A stretch of DNA of 17,968 nt from an uncultured bacterium (GCA_900554095.1 USGC01000017.1:1-17968); one strand, 5' to 3'; positions 1 to 7,547 are shown, numbered from the stretch's first letter. The notes: a model not told the origin generated them from the letters alone. Translations and numbers: made by a program.

Positions 1-38
1 CCCCCCCATATGCTTTTAAGATTTTTATATGAATTCAT
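1..38 (-). CDS. Start of an unidentified gene, truncated by the window edge
   Basis: Only the first 12 codons are present (reads M-N-S-Y-K-N-L-K-S-I-W-G). The start is supported by a strong Shine-Dalgarno, GGAGG on the minus strand at 45-49, six bases before the ATG at 36-38. It begins 35 bp after the trmFO stop on the same strand, so it may be co-transcribed with trmFO. The last seven bases are a G homopolymer on the coding strand and may be a sequencing artefact, so the final codons are doubtful. The product cannot be identified. Confidence 0.5.
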   Translation of the reverse strand, partial: MNSYKNLKSIWG

Positions 39-73
39 AGCTATCCTCCAAATAATATTATAACATATTTTTT

Positions 74-1378
74 CTAAATTTCAAGCCCGGCCATATATTC
101 AGTTGAACGATTTGATAACATTTCACCTTTTAGCTTTTTGTTTTTCCGCTCTTTTTTAGGAAGTTCAATTTTGTCGACAATTCCCCAGTTTGAATTTATT
201 GGCTGAAACTTATCATGCGCCGGATCGGTAATATACTGCGTCAAAGCCCCAAGCATAGTTGTTTTGGGTAAAATAAGCAAATCTTCGCCATTTAGATACC
301 GCACCATGTTAATTCCCGCCAAAAGCCCTGAGGCTATTGATTCTGTGTAACCTTCAGTGCCTGTTATTTGTCCTGCAAAAAATAAATCCTTGCGTTTTCT
401 GGTTTGCAATGAAGCGTTCAATACAGCCGGTGAATTTATAAATGTATTCCTGTGCATTACTCCATAGCGCACAATGTTGGCATTTTCGAGCCCAGGAATC
501 GAATGTAGCAATTCTTTTTGCGCACCCCATTTAAGGTTTGTTTGAAATCCTACAAGATTAAACAATGTTTTAGCGGAGTTATCTTGACGAAGCTGGACAA
601 CTGCATAATTTTCTTCATTCGTACGCGGGTCGACCAGCCCTATCGGCTTCATAGGCCCAAAACGCAGCGTGTCAACACCACGTGAAGCTAATACTTCTAT
701 AGGCAGACAGCTTTCAAAGAATTTTGCTCCTTTTTCAAATTCTTTTAATTCAATTTTAGGCGCATTAATTAATATATTATAAAAGTTTTCATATTCCTGC
801 TTATTCATTGGACAGTTGATATAAGAGGCCTCGCCTTTGTTGTAGCGGTTAAGCCAAAAAGCCTTAGTCATATCAATGCTTTCGGCATCTACAATCGGGG
901 CTATGGCATCAAAAAAATGAAGATGCTCGTTTTCTGTAAACTCTTTAATTTTGTCTGCAAGAGCTGAACTTGTCAAAGGGCCGCTTGCAATAATGGATGG
1001 AGTATTTGGAATTTCGGCTATTTCATCCCGGATTAACTCAATATTGGTGTCGTTCAGAATTTTTTCAGTAACTCTTTTGGAAAAGCCAGTTCTGTCAATT
1101 GCCAAAGCACCTCCGGCCGGAACTTGGGTTTCATAAGCAATTCGGATTAACTCACCGTTTAAAAGCTCCATTTCTTTTTTTAATAACCCGCTTGCGTTTG
1201 TTATGTCAAAAGAACCGAGACTGTTTGAGCAGACGAATTCTGCGCAATCCTCGCTTGTATGAGCGCCTGTTGTGTTTTTGGGGCGCATTTCGTATAATTT
1301 AACTTTTATTCCTCTTTTTGCAAGCTGTAAAGCAGCTTCGCTTCCGGCAAGGCCGGCTCCAATAACGTTTACTTCCAT
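74..1378 (-). CDS. trmFO: Methylenetetrahydrofolate--tRNA-(uracil-5-)-methyltransferase TrmFO
   Basis: TrmFO makes m5U54 in the T-loop of tRNAs, taking the methyl carbon from 5,10-methylene-THF and reducing it with FAD; it is cytosolic. The N-terminus has the FAD-binding Rossmann motif V-I-G-A-G-L-A-G-S-E. The family's C-S-N-S segment, containing the catalytic/adduct cysteine, is at about residue 50, and the second conserved cysteine lies in E-S-C-L-P-I-E-V near the middle. The C-terminal half has the family segment G-R-I/Q-I-T-G-T-E-G-Y. The ATG at 1378 gives 434 residues, the usual family length; a TTG five codons upstream is less likely because a -10-like TATCAT (1385-1390) ends exactly six bases before this ATG and there is no Shine-Dalgarno, predicting a leaderless mRNA. 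TrmFO, rather than SAM-dependent TrmA, fits Firmicutes, Cyanobacteria and relatives. Confidence 0.96.
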   Translation of the reverse strand: MEVNVIGAGLAGSEAALQLAKRGIKVKLYEMRPKNTTGAHTSEDCAEFVCSNSLGSFDITNASGLLKKEMELLNGELIRIAYETQVPAGGALAIDRTGFSKRVTEKILNDTNIELIRDEIAEIPNTPSIIASGPLTSSALADKIKEFTENEHLHFFDAIAPIVDAESIDMTKAFWLNRYNKGEASYINCPMNKQEYENFYNILINAPKIELKEFEKGAKFFESCLPIEVLASRGVDTLRFGPMKPIGLVDPRTNEENYAVVQLRQDNSAKTLFNLVGFQTNLKWGAQKELLHSIPGLENANIVRYGVMHRNTFINSPAVLNASLQTRKRKDLFFAGQITGTEGYTESIASGLLAGINMVRYLNGEDLLILPKTTMLGALTQYITDPAHDKFQPINSNWGIVDKIELPKKERKNKKLKGEMLSNRSTEYMAGLEI

Positions 1379-1384
1379 ATAACA

Positions 1385-1390
1385 ATGATA
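1385..1390 (-). promoter_or_regulatory. Probable -10 element of trmFO (leaderless arrangement)
   Basis: TATCAT on the minus strand, followed by six bases and then the ATG, which puts the expected +1 on the A of the start codon. The -35 is weak: TTGCTC at 1410-1415 is the nearest match, with a 19-bp spacer. Confidence 0.4.
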
Positions 1391-1459
1391 CAATAAATGA
1401 AATATTTTCGAGCAATGTAAAGAAATGTTAAGTAAAATGTTATAATTGTAGTAAATTAC

Positions 1460-1488
1460 TTGAAAAAAAACTTGGTATTAAGTATAAT
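1460..1488 (+). promoter_or_regulatory. Sigma-70-type promoter of the 681-residue membrane protein gene
   Basis: TTGAAA (1460-1465), a 17-bp spacer and a perfect TATAAT (1483-1488). Predicted start is near 1495, leaving a leader of about 150 nt before the ATG at 1643. The leader is bounded by a perfect 9-bp inverted repeat (1491-1499 with 1574-1582), which could pair in the RNA or act as paired protein sites. Confidence 0.65.
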
Positions 1489-1642
1489 AATTACACTTAA
1501 TCTTTGAAAATTACATTTACGTCATTAACTTTTCTATGTTAATTTTTCTTACAATAGGTGATGAAAAGGGCAATAAGTGTAACTTTGAAGTTTTTTAAAT
1601 AGTATGTGTAGAAATTAGTCATGAAAATTGTAAAGTAGGGAA

Positions 1643-3688
1643 ATGTCAGTAAAAGCAATCGATTCATCGGCAAATACGCCACAAAAACGACTTGGGCACA
1701 AACAAGGAAAGATAGCAAATAACCAGAGTTTTACAGGGTTTAATCCTATTGTAACTACAATGGACGCTATCAGTCGCGGGGGTTTTGCTGCGTCTTTTAT
1801 TGCCCAGGATGGCCTTGGCATGGTTGCACCAAGAATTAAAGAAGGTATGAACCGCGGCCGTAAAGAAGAAGTTGACCCTGAAACCGGTAAAAAGAAAAAA
1901 GTAGGCCCTTATAACTGGGCTTTTGCACGCCGTGAAGGTGTCAGAGAAATTTTGTCAGGTCCAAGTGCATTCTTAATCCCTGCTGCTATACTCGCTGTAA
2001 TTAAAAAAGCCGGCGGAAAAGCGAACAATGTCCCGACTGATTTGATTAATACTTATGGCGATAATTTTGCGAAAATTATTTCTAATCAAAGAGATAACAT
2101 AACAAACGCTGGTGCAAAAAATACAAAGGCGCGCGCTGCACTTTATCATGAAGTTTTTAAAGACGCTCTTTCTGCGTCTTTGGATGGCAAGCTTGATGGC
2201 GATGAGTTAAGCAAAGCTGCGCAAGAAATGACTGATGACCTTTTAAAAATAGAAAATGCTAAGTCAAAAGGTTTTTATAAACATTTCATTGGCCAAAAAG
2301 TTGAAGGCTCTGCTGAAGATTTGACTCAGGCGCTTATGGATAAGTACATGAACCTTAGAAAAAAATACGTAAGCCCGTCAGCAAGTGAAGCAACAGTTAT
2401 GTTTACGAAGAAAGATGGCAAAGATGCTGTCGGTACTTCGATAGGGAAACTATTGTCTTCTTTGCCTGAATATGCCGATGATGCAATTAATTCTGCACAA
2501 AAGTTTGTTCAAAATGAAAACGGTGATTTAGTTAAGTTTATAAAAGATTTCAATCTTAGACGCTCCGGGTCAAGAATACTTTCAAATCTTGGCATGTTTT
2601 TAGCTGTAGTCGGATTTTATGATATTATTCCAAAACTTTATAATATGGGATTGAAAGAAAATCCGGACGAAGTTAAGACAGAAGAAGAACAAAAGCAAGA
2701 AAAAGCTGAAGATACTGCCGATACTAAATCTAAAGATGTCCCGTTCACAGGTGCAGCGGCTTCTGTAAATCGTAGCGTTGCTAAAAAAGTTATGAATACA
2801 GGATGGCTTAAAAAGATTTCTGATGAATTTGAATTTAATGGGCCGTCAATGTCAGTAACAGCTATGTCTACATTGCTTTTTGCTTTTTGTCTGCCGCCTC
2901 GTATTAGAGACGCAAAGGACGAGCATGACAGAAAAGAAATTATTGTTCGTGATATTGCAAGCTTCTCCGCAATCTTGTTTGCTGCTAATGCTTTATCACG
3001 CGGGTTTTCTGATATTTGTGCGAAAATTTCAGGTTTGGCTCTCAATACCAAGCCCGCTGACCATGCTAAATCGTTTATGCATAAATTGAAAAATTACTTC
3101 ACACCGGGCAACGGCGTAAATGTAATGAAAAGCGACCAGCTTATCTCAAAACACAGTAACCTTGAACAGTACCGCGATGGTATTTCCGGTTATATTGAGT
3201 TTTTGAAAAACAACGGCGGCGATCCGAAAAAAGTATTTGCAATGGATAGCAATGTAAAAGAAGCTGCTGAAAAAATTCTGGGTAAATCATTGAAAGACGC
3301 TGATATAACTGATATTGAAGAAGCATTTTCTAAAGCTCGTGCCGCTAAGTCCGGCACTAAAGAAGCAAATGCGCTTGATGTAATTTACAAAGCATTCAAA
3401 AATCCGGACAACAAATTTGTACGCAGAGCAAAAACTCTTAATAGCGCATTCCAATTCGCATCTATTGTATTACTGGTACCAGCGTTTATGATATGGCTTG
3501 CACGTTACTGTGAAAGAATGACAAAGGCGGCTAAGGCTAAACAAAAAGAAACTCAAGCAGAACAAAATAATCTGCAAGCACAGCCTGCAGCGCCTTCAAA
3601 TCCGACGCTAAAGCCAACGCAAATTCCTCCCGCAGTTAATGCAACCAAAACCTCGATGGCAGGATTTATCAATAAAAAAGCCTCTTAA
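1643..3688 (+). CDS. Multi-pass membrane protein of unknown function with internal duplication
   Basis: 681 residues; no family recognised. The basic N-terminal stretch has an F-T-G-F motif at residues 30-33, the lineage-type motif discussed in the findings. Likely membrane segments are at about residues 106-120, 311-333, 406-420, 437-455 and 600-622; the rest is charged, Lys/Glu-rich and probably helical. The tail after residue 625 is Gln/Pro/Ala-rich and low complexity. Two regions resemble each other: residues ~60-120 and ~415-455 both read P-R-I-[KR]-[ED], then an R-x-E...V-R-[ED]-I-x-S element leading into a hydrophobic helix, and a second F-T-G lies at ~367 before the second copy, so the protein looks like an internal duplication. 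The ribosome site is weak (AGGG two bases from the ATG). The stop codon lies inside the terminator stem. Monocistronic with its own promoter. Reality of the gene is near certain; function is unknown. Confidence 0.9.
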   Translation: MSVKAIDSSANTPQKRLGHKQGKIANNQSFTGFNPIVTTMDAISRGGFAASFIAQDGLGMVAPRIKEGMNRGRKEEVDPETGKKKKVGPYNWAFARREGVREILSGPSAFLIPAAILAVIKKAGGKANNVPTDLINTYGDNFAKIISNQRDNITNAGAKNTKARAALYHEVFKDALSASLDGKLDGDELSKAAQEMTDDLLKIENAKSKGFYKHFIGQKVEGSAEDLTQALMDKYMNLRKKYVSPSASEATVMFTKKDGKDAVGTSIGKLLSSLPEYADDAINSAQKFVQNENGDLVKFIKDFNLRRSGSRILSNLGMFLAVVGFYDIIPKLYNMGLKENPDEVKTEEEQKQEKAEDTADTKSKDVPFTGAAASVNRSVAKKVMNTGWLKKISDEFEFNGPSMSVTAMSTLLFAFCLPPRIRDAKDEHDRKEIIVRDIASFSAILFAANALSRGFSDICAKISGLALNTKPADHAKSFMHKLKNYFTPGNGVNVMKSDQLISKHSNLEQYRDGISGYIEFLKNNGGDPKKVFAMDSNVKEAAEKILGKSLKDADITDIEEAFSKARAAKSGTKEANALDVIYKAFKNPDNKFVRRAKTLNSAFQFASIVLLVPAFMIWLARYCERMTKAAKAKQKETQAEQNNLQAQPAAPSNPTLKPTQIPPAVNATKTSMAGFINKKAS

Positions 3689-3705
3689 TTTTTAAGAGGT
3701 TTTTT
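3674..3705. terminator. Bidirectional intrinsic terminator
   Basis: Perfect 8-bp stem CCTCTTAA / TTAAGAGG (3681-3688 with 3692-3699) with a TTT loop, six T on the plus side (3700-3705) and six A before the stem (3674-3679), which become U on the minus strand. It sits between converging genes and contains the plus-strand stop codon. Confidence 0.85.
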
Positions 3706-3732
3706 ATTTGCAATTTATTTAAGTTTTCTAAC

Positions 3733-3933
3733 TTATTCACCGATAAGTGCATTGATTTCAGCGACCATTTCATCAGGATCAAAGCCGTGAACTTTTGCGC
3801 CCGCTTCCAGATTTTCAAATCTTGCTGCAGCACAGCCTAAGCAGCCGAGACCGTATTTTTGAAAAATTTCAATGCTTTCAGGGTGGTTTTGTGCGATTTC
3901 TAAAATGTTCATTTCTTTAGTTACTTTTGCCAT
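3733..3933 (-). CDS. DUF1858 small redox-disulfide protein
   Basis: 66 residues matching DUF1858, the family that includes 'hybrid-cluster-protein-associated redox disulfide' proteins. The hallmark is the CxxC turn G-L-G-C-L-G-C-A-A-A at about residues 28-37, preceded by a helix (I-L-E-I-A-Q-x-x-P-E-S-I-E-I-F-x-K-Y-G) and followed by a second helix with H-G-F-D-P-D-E-M. The two cysteines may form a redox-active disulfide or bind metal; the partner is unknown, and no hybrid cluster protein is visible here. Start fixed by AAGGAGA at 3939-3945, five bases before the ATG. It converges on the 681-residue protein gene, with a shared terminator. Confidence 0.9.
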   Translation of the reverse strand: MAKVTKEMNILEIAQNHPESIEIFQKYGLGCLGCAAARFENLEAGAKVHGFDPDEMVAEINALIGE

Positions 3934-3977
3934 AATTTTCTCCTTATTTTGACTTTTTTTCGTTCATCATTAAAAAT

Positions 3978-3986
3978 ATTATAGCA
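3978..3986 (-). promoter_or_regulatory. Extended -10 promoter of the DUF1858 gene
   Basis: On the minus strand TGC-TATAAT (TATAAT at 3978-3983, TGC at 3984-3986), an extended -10 without an obvious -35, about 45 bp upstream of the start. Confidence 0.5.
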
Positions 3987-4010
3987 TTAACAAGAAGGAT
4001 ATGGTAGTTT

Positions 4011-4169
4011 ATGGAATTTTTAAAAAAGATTTTTAAAGATGATGAAAAAGTTGTAGGACTTTGCGCGTTCAACAAAAAAGAGGCGAAAAGATATACTTTC
4101 GCCCCAAAATTTAGTACTGAAAAACTGATTTACAGTACAAACTATGAAAAAAATTTTTTTTTATTGTAA
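4011..4169 (+). CDS. Possible 52-residue protein, unknown
   Basis: An ATG-initiated frame of 52 codons, Lys/Phe-rich, starting M-E-F-L-K-K-I-F-K-D-D-E-K-V-V-G-L-C and ending N-F-F-L-L. A purine-rich AAGAAGGA at 3992-3999 lies about 11 bases upstream, longer than ideal. It is divergent from the DUF1858 gene and its stop directly abuts the stop of the 94-residue protein on the other strand. Against it: a minus-strand intrinsic terminator (4074-4103) lies inside the frame, so the region has another explanation. No family recognised. Confidence 0.4.
   Translation: MEFLKKIFKDDEKVVGLCAFNKKEAKRYTFAPKFSTEKLIYSTNYEKNFFLL
4074..4103 (-). terminator. Intrinsic terminator for the small-protein genes
   Basis: Read on the minus strand: perfect 7-bp stem GGCGAAA / TTTCGCC (4097-4103 with 4082-4088), an 8-nt loop, then T-C and six T (4074-4079). 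There is no U-run on the plus side, so it works for minus-strand transcripts coming from the genes at 4171-4745. Confidence 0.75.
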
Positions 4170-4170
4170 A

Positions 4171-4455
4171 TTAAGCAATTAAATCTAACTTTTCTGCTCT
4201 AATCGGCGCACCGCAAAGCTGTGCTGCTGTGAAATCGCTTTTTGTGCGCGGGTGGTCTAGATTAACGTTAGAAACGGCAAAAAGGTTTTTGAATTCACCA
4301 CCCTGAACAGCGCCTGTAAATTGCGGCTGTGCTGCTTTTAATCTGTCAACACGGACTTGTTGCGTAATAGCAGAAGGGGTTGTATTATTTTCATTGTAGC
4401 CTTCAACCCTGCCGACTGCCGCTAATGTTGGAGTTTTGTTAATGTAAACGCCCAT
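4171..4455 (-). CDS. Small protein, paralogue of the next upstream small protein
   Basis: 94 residues, unknown function. It begins M-G-V-Y-I-N-K-T-P-T, has an F-T-G motif at residues 46-48 (Q-P-Q-F-T-G) and ends with N-L-D-H-P-R...A-E-K-L-D-L-I-A. The C-terminal signature recurs in the 67-residue product of 4542-4745 (N-L-N-H-P-K...A-N-K-F-D-M-L-A), so the two are probably paralogues. No signal peptide or membrane segment. Start supported by a GAGGAA ribosome site at 4461-4466, five bases before the ATG. Same strand as the paralogue, 86 bp downstream of its stop; a terminator follows at 4074-4103. Confidence 0.8.
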   Translation of the reverse strand: MGVYINKTPTLAAVGRVEGYNENNTTPSAITQQVRVDRLKAAQPQFTGAVQGGEFKNLFAVSNVNLDHPRTKSDFTAAQLCGAPIRAEKLDLIA

Positions 4456-4541
4456 AAAAATTCCTCAATTTTTCCCTTATATTTATATTAAAACATTATT
4501 AAAGGAAAATTTTACTAATTTTTGTCGTTTATTAAGTAATA

Positions 4542-4745
4542 TTAAGCTAACATGTCAAATTTGTTCGCAGTGGTTTCGCTGCCCGCAACTTTGGGGTGAT
4601 TTAGATTGAAAGTGTCGTTAGTCTGTGTTGAAAACAATCCGCTTTGAAAAATATTATTTTTCGCAGGCTCCTGCTTCCTTGCCTCAAAAAAATTGACAGG
4701 ATCAACTTTAAATACGTAATTGGGCTGTATTTTGTCTATGTTCAT
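4542..4745 (-). CDS. Small protein, paralogue of the next downstream small protein
   Basis: 67 residues from the ATG at 4745, chosen because GGAGAG (minus strand, about 4752-4757) lies at normal spacing; an upstream ATG at 4793 would give 83 residues but has no ribosome site. It begins M-N-I-D-K-I-Q-P-N-Y, is polar, and ends in the N-L-N-H-P-K...A-N-K-F-D-M-L-A signature shared with the 94-residue neighbour. An F-Q-S-G stretch stands where the neighbour has F-T-G. Soluble; function unknown. Confidence 0.75.
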   Translation of the reverse strand: MNIDKIQPNYVFKVDPVNFFEARKQEPAKNNIFQSGLFSTQTNDTFNLNHPKVAGSETTANKFDMLA

Positions 4746-4886
4746 AAATAGCTCTCCAATAATATAAAGTTTTTTGCGTGAATTGAATTTCAAATCTGTC
4801 GATTTTTGTTACAATTTTAATATTAGTATTTTTTTGTAAAGTTTTGTAAATATAATGCAATATCCCTGAAAACCGCTGATAATCTC

Positions 4887-4920
4887 TGATAGGATAGGAT
4901 AGGATAGGATGGGTGGGGAT
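4887..4920. repeat. Pentanucleotide tandem repeat (AGGAT)4 with G-rich flank
   Basis: Four perfect AGGAT units at 4891-4910, preceded by a partial unit and followed by GGGTGGGG. It lies in the intergenic region between the divergent small-protein gene and the metallopeptidase gene, about 97-116 bp upstream of the latter's ATG. The four evenly spaced GG pairs could form a two-quartet G-quadruplex. Unit number could vary by slippage. Confidence 0.8.
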
Positions 4921-4942
4921 TTGTGCCAAATTTTCGAAAATA

Positions 4943-4972
4943 TTGAAGTTATTTACGAAAGTCGTCGATAAA
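4943..4972 (+). promoter_or_regulatory. Candidate promoter of the metallopeptidase gene
   Basis: TTGAAG (4943-4948) and GATAAA (4967-4972) with an 18-bp spacer, about 30 bp upstream of a full Shine-Dalgarno. The match is moderate. Confidence 0.35.
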
Positions 4973-5006
4973 CTTTTTATCTAACTAAGATATAAAGGAG
5001 GTAGAA

Positions 5007-7538
5007 ATGGAAAATAAAGGCATTGATATTAGTAATCTTGCGGGAATTACGCGAGAACAGGTTAAAGAAAAATTCGCTAATGACCCGAGGCTTGACAAGA
5101 TTTTGACAATTTTTGATAAAGTCGATTCTCTTGATGAAAAATGGATTAAGCGTGGCGTCGATAAACCTGGCTTGGGCAAAACTGGAACTCTGACTGAATA
5201 TGATTTAACCGAAATGCATGGATTGAAATTAGAAAAACGATCTTCTGATGGCGCCTCCTACGCATCTCTTGATAACAATCATGATGGTAATATTACGGAT
5301 TGGGAATTAGAGCAGTATTTTGAAGTTGCTAAAAATTATTTCGGTGAAGATATTGATATTGAAGATTATCGCAAATTTCTTGGTTTTGCAGCTTCAGAGG
5401 GAACAAAAGCCGCAAATCAAAAACTTGAAAACATAATGAAAGAAACAGGCATGTCAAAAGAGCTTATCGAAAGCCTTGGCGGCTACAGCATGGTAAAAGA
5501 ATATAAACTTGTTGAAAAAAATGGCGAAAAGTATTACGAACGCGAAGTTGATGACTTTAAAGAAATTCGAGATATAAACGGCAAACTGCTTGAGCGGCGG
5601 TTTAAAAAAAGCGACGTAATCGGTTTTGAAAATACTGAAGAAATTTCAAGATATGATGAGATTGGTGAAATCTCAACTTCATACATAAATCATGAAACCG
5701 GTGAAGAAACACATTTTCAATACAGCAAAAATCCAGATGATAAATCTTATAAAATCAACATAAAAGACGGAGTTGCCGTAAAACAATCCCACGAGCCTTC
5801 AGCAGATGATGAGGAATGGAAGGATATGCGGCTTGAAGATATTGTCTTTGGCGCCGGAAGTCCTGATTCAACAAGGGTTTCGTTTAAATATGACGCAAAT
5901 AATCTGCTTGTCGGAATTGATATACATGATCAATCCATAGAAGGTGATAAACCGCGTGGATTTATGACAGATGGTAAGGCGTTTTTAACACATATCCCCA
6001 AAAAGACATCTGCGGATAATTCCACTGTTGAAGCTCTAAAATCAATGCTTGACGGAGGGGGGCGCTACGGTGAAGATTACGATTTAAAAATTGTTGACGG
6101 GAAACTAAAAGTTTTACCGAAAATCAAAAATGAAACAGGAAAAGAAACGCCTGAGCTTAAAGGGAATGCCTTTGACAAATACAAGGATTTAGTCTCAAAA
6201 GGCGTTCACCAGGACGAAGACTTTGAAGTTGAATACGACGAAAACGGAAATTTTAGATATAATTTGAAGAACAATCAGGCGCGAGAATTTGACGCTAATT
6301 ATAAATCTGAAGTTTACGATAAAGACGGCAATTTTATTTCATCACTGACTGTCAAAGATAATGAAATTATCAGCGAAAAAATGGTTAACGGAGAAAAACA
6401 AATATCAAAAATGTCCTTTAACGATGCATTTCTGGGACTTGCACTGGAGGGCAACTTTTCCACCGCAGGTGAAATCCTCGGTGATACTGACATTTTGGCC
6501 GGTGGATATGATATTTATAAACTGGCAGACAAGTATAAAGAAAAAACTGGTCGTGAGCTTATTCTGGATGTTTATGACGCAATCCAGAATACCCCTGAAG
6601 GTAAAAATCTTAAAGGAATGCGCAATCTTATGGCAAAAATGCAGCCGCACGGCATATCGGAGTTTGACCCTAATGATAAAAGAGCAGGAATTCTTAAAAA
6701 TTATCAAGCCGGCTATAATGAATTCAAAGAATTAACGAATTTTGACCCTTATAAGTCTCAAATTGCGGGCTTGCTGCCTAAAGTTGAACGCATACAAAAT
6801 GGAGATAATGCTTTTACTGAAAAGGTTAATAATGACAGTTTTGATGTAAAAATCGCCAATGGAAAAGTTTTAGTTTCCAAAAACGGCGGAGAAGAATTGT
6901 CAATTGATGTTTCAAGTTTCCCAGAAAATTACATCCAAAATACACTCAGTAAATTAAGTGCATCTGTTTTGTACGATATTGCAAGGACAGGAACTGCTTT
7001 GAAGTTTAATGACCAACTCTATGGAAACGGTTTGGACGGAGGAGGTACAAACGGCTTGTATCATCCAGTAAAAAGAGAAATTCAACTTGATCCTAATGCG
7101 ACAACAGGTATGTGTGCTGTAAACGTTTTGGCGCACGAATGCGGGCACATGTGCGATGAAATTGATGATAAAGAGAACGCAATAAAAGCTATAAAAGAGC
7201 AATTAAAAGACCCATGGGCGACAATAAATGTTGATAAGCCTCTGACCGTAAACGAAATTCTTGAAAAACAAGGAACTCGTCAAATGGTCTCAATCGGAGA
7301 TGAAAAATTAAAAGAAACATTTAAAAAAGAATATGAAAAATACAAGCAAAATCCGCCGCACGTAAATTCAAATGCAGAGTATGCATTGAGCAGTATGACA
7401 GAATTCTTTGCAGAAAGTTACAGTTTATTGAACATAGGTAACTGCAAGTCAGCTTATGTCATTGCGAATTATTTTCCGGAAACATTCGCCCGTGCAAAAG
7501 AGATAATGGAACAGAACCGAGCTTTTAGAGAACAATAG
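5007..7538 (+). CDS. EF-hand protein with anthrax-lethal-factor-like zinc metallopeptidase domain
   Basis: 843 residues. Residues 89-100 form a canonical calcium EF-hand loop (D-N-N-H-D-G-N-I-T-D-W-E: acidic/polar ligands at 1, 3, 5, 9 and Glu at 12, Gly at 6, Ile at 8). The middle (about 170-480) is rich in 'nGk/dGn' strand turns. The C-terminal ~170 residues look like a gluzincin of the anthrax lethal factor C-terminal type (ATLF, M34-like): a G-L-Y-H-P...I-x-L-D strand, the zinc motif H-E-C-G-H at 710-714, and T-E-F-F-A-E-S at 798-804, where E799 matches the third zinc ligand of lethal factor (its E-F-F-A-E-A). All three zinc ligands and the catalytic Glu711 are present, so it should be active. 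No signal peptide or membrane segment is visible, so export, if any, uses another route. Start fixed by AAAGGAGGT just upstream. Substrate unknown. Confidence 0.88.
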   Translation: MENKGIDISNLAGITREQVKEKFANDPRLDKILTIFDKVDSLDEKWIKRGVDKPGLGKTGTLTEYDLTEMHGLKLEKRSSDGASYASLDNNHDGNITDWELEQYFEVAKNYFGEDIDIEDYRKFLGFAASEGTKAANQKLENIMKETGMSKELIESLGGYSMVKEYKLVEKNGEKYYEREVDDFKEIRDINGKLLERRFKKSDVIGFENTEEISRYDEIGEISTSYINHETGEETHFQYSKNPDDKSYKINIKDGVAVKQSHEPSADDEEWKDMRLEDIVFGAGSPDSTRVSFKYDANNLLVGIDIHDQSIEGDKPRGFMTDGKAFLTHIPKKTSADNSTVEALKSMLDGGGRYGEDYDLKIVDGKLKVLPKIKNETGKETPELKGNAFDKYKDLVSKGVHQDEDFEVEYDENGNFRYNLKNNQAREFDANYKSEVYDKDGNFISSLTVKDNEIISEKMVNGEKQISKMSFNDAFLGLALEGNFSTAGEILGDTDILAGGYDIYKLADKYKEKTGRELILDVYDAIQNTPEGKNLKGMRNLMAKMQPHGISEFDPNDKRAGILKNYQAGYNEFKELTNFDPYKSQIAGLLPKVERIQNGDNAFTEKVNNDSFDVKIANGKVLVSKNGGEELSIDVSSFPENYIQNTLSKLSASVLYDIARTGTALKFNDQLYGNGLDGGGTNGLYHPVKREIQLDPNATTGMCAVNVLAHECGHMCDEIDDKENAIKAIKEQLKDPWATINVDKPLTVNEILEKQGTRQMVSIGDEKLKETFKKEYEKYKQNPPHVNSNAEYALSSMTEFFAESYSLLNIGNCKSAYVIANYFPETFARAKEIMEQNRAFREQ

Positions 7539-7547
7539 GTTGAAATC

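Noticed and set aside
1561..1602. 13-codon ORF in the leader of the 681-residue protein, with AGGTG just before its ATG
   Set aside because: The purine motif touches the ATG, leaving no spacing for ribosome binding; too short to support.
2638..3051. 137-codon minus-strand frame antisense to the membrane protein
   Set aside because: Antisense shadow: Ser/Phe-rich composition mirrors the coding strand and there is no start signal.
4104..4162. Hairpin GTACTG...CAGTAC followed by a T9 run as a plus-strand terminator
   Set aside because: The stem is only six bp with a long loop and lies about 20 nt from the T-run; the minus-strand terminator nearby is far better formed.
4708..4929. 73-codon minus-strand frame running through the AGGAT repeat
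   Set aside because: It overlaps the start of the 67-residue gene in another frame, has no ribosome site, and its N-terminus is only the translated repeat.
6361..6735. 124-codon plus-strand frame inside the metallopeptidase gene
   Set aside because: It is a shifted frame of a well-supported gene, with unnatural composition and no ribosome site.
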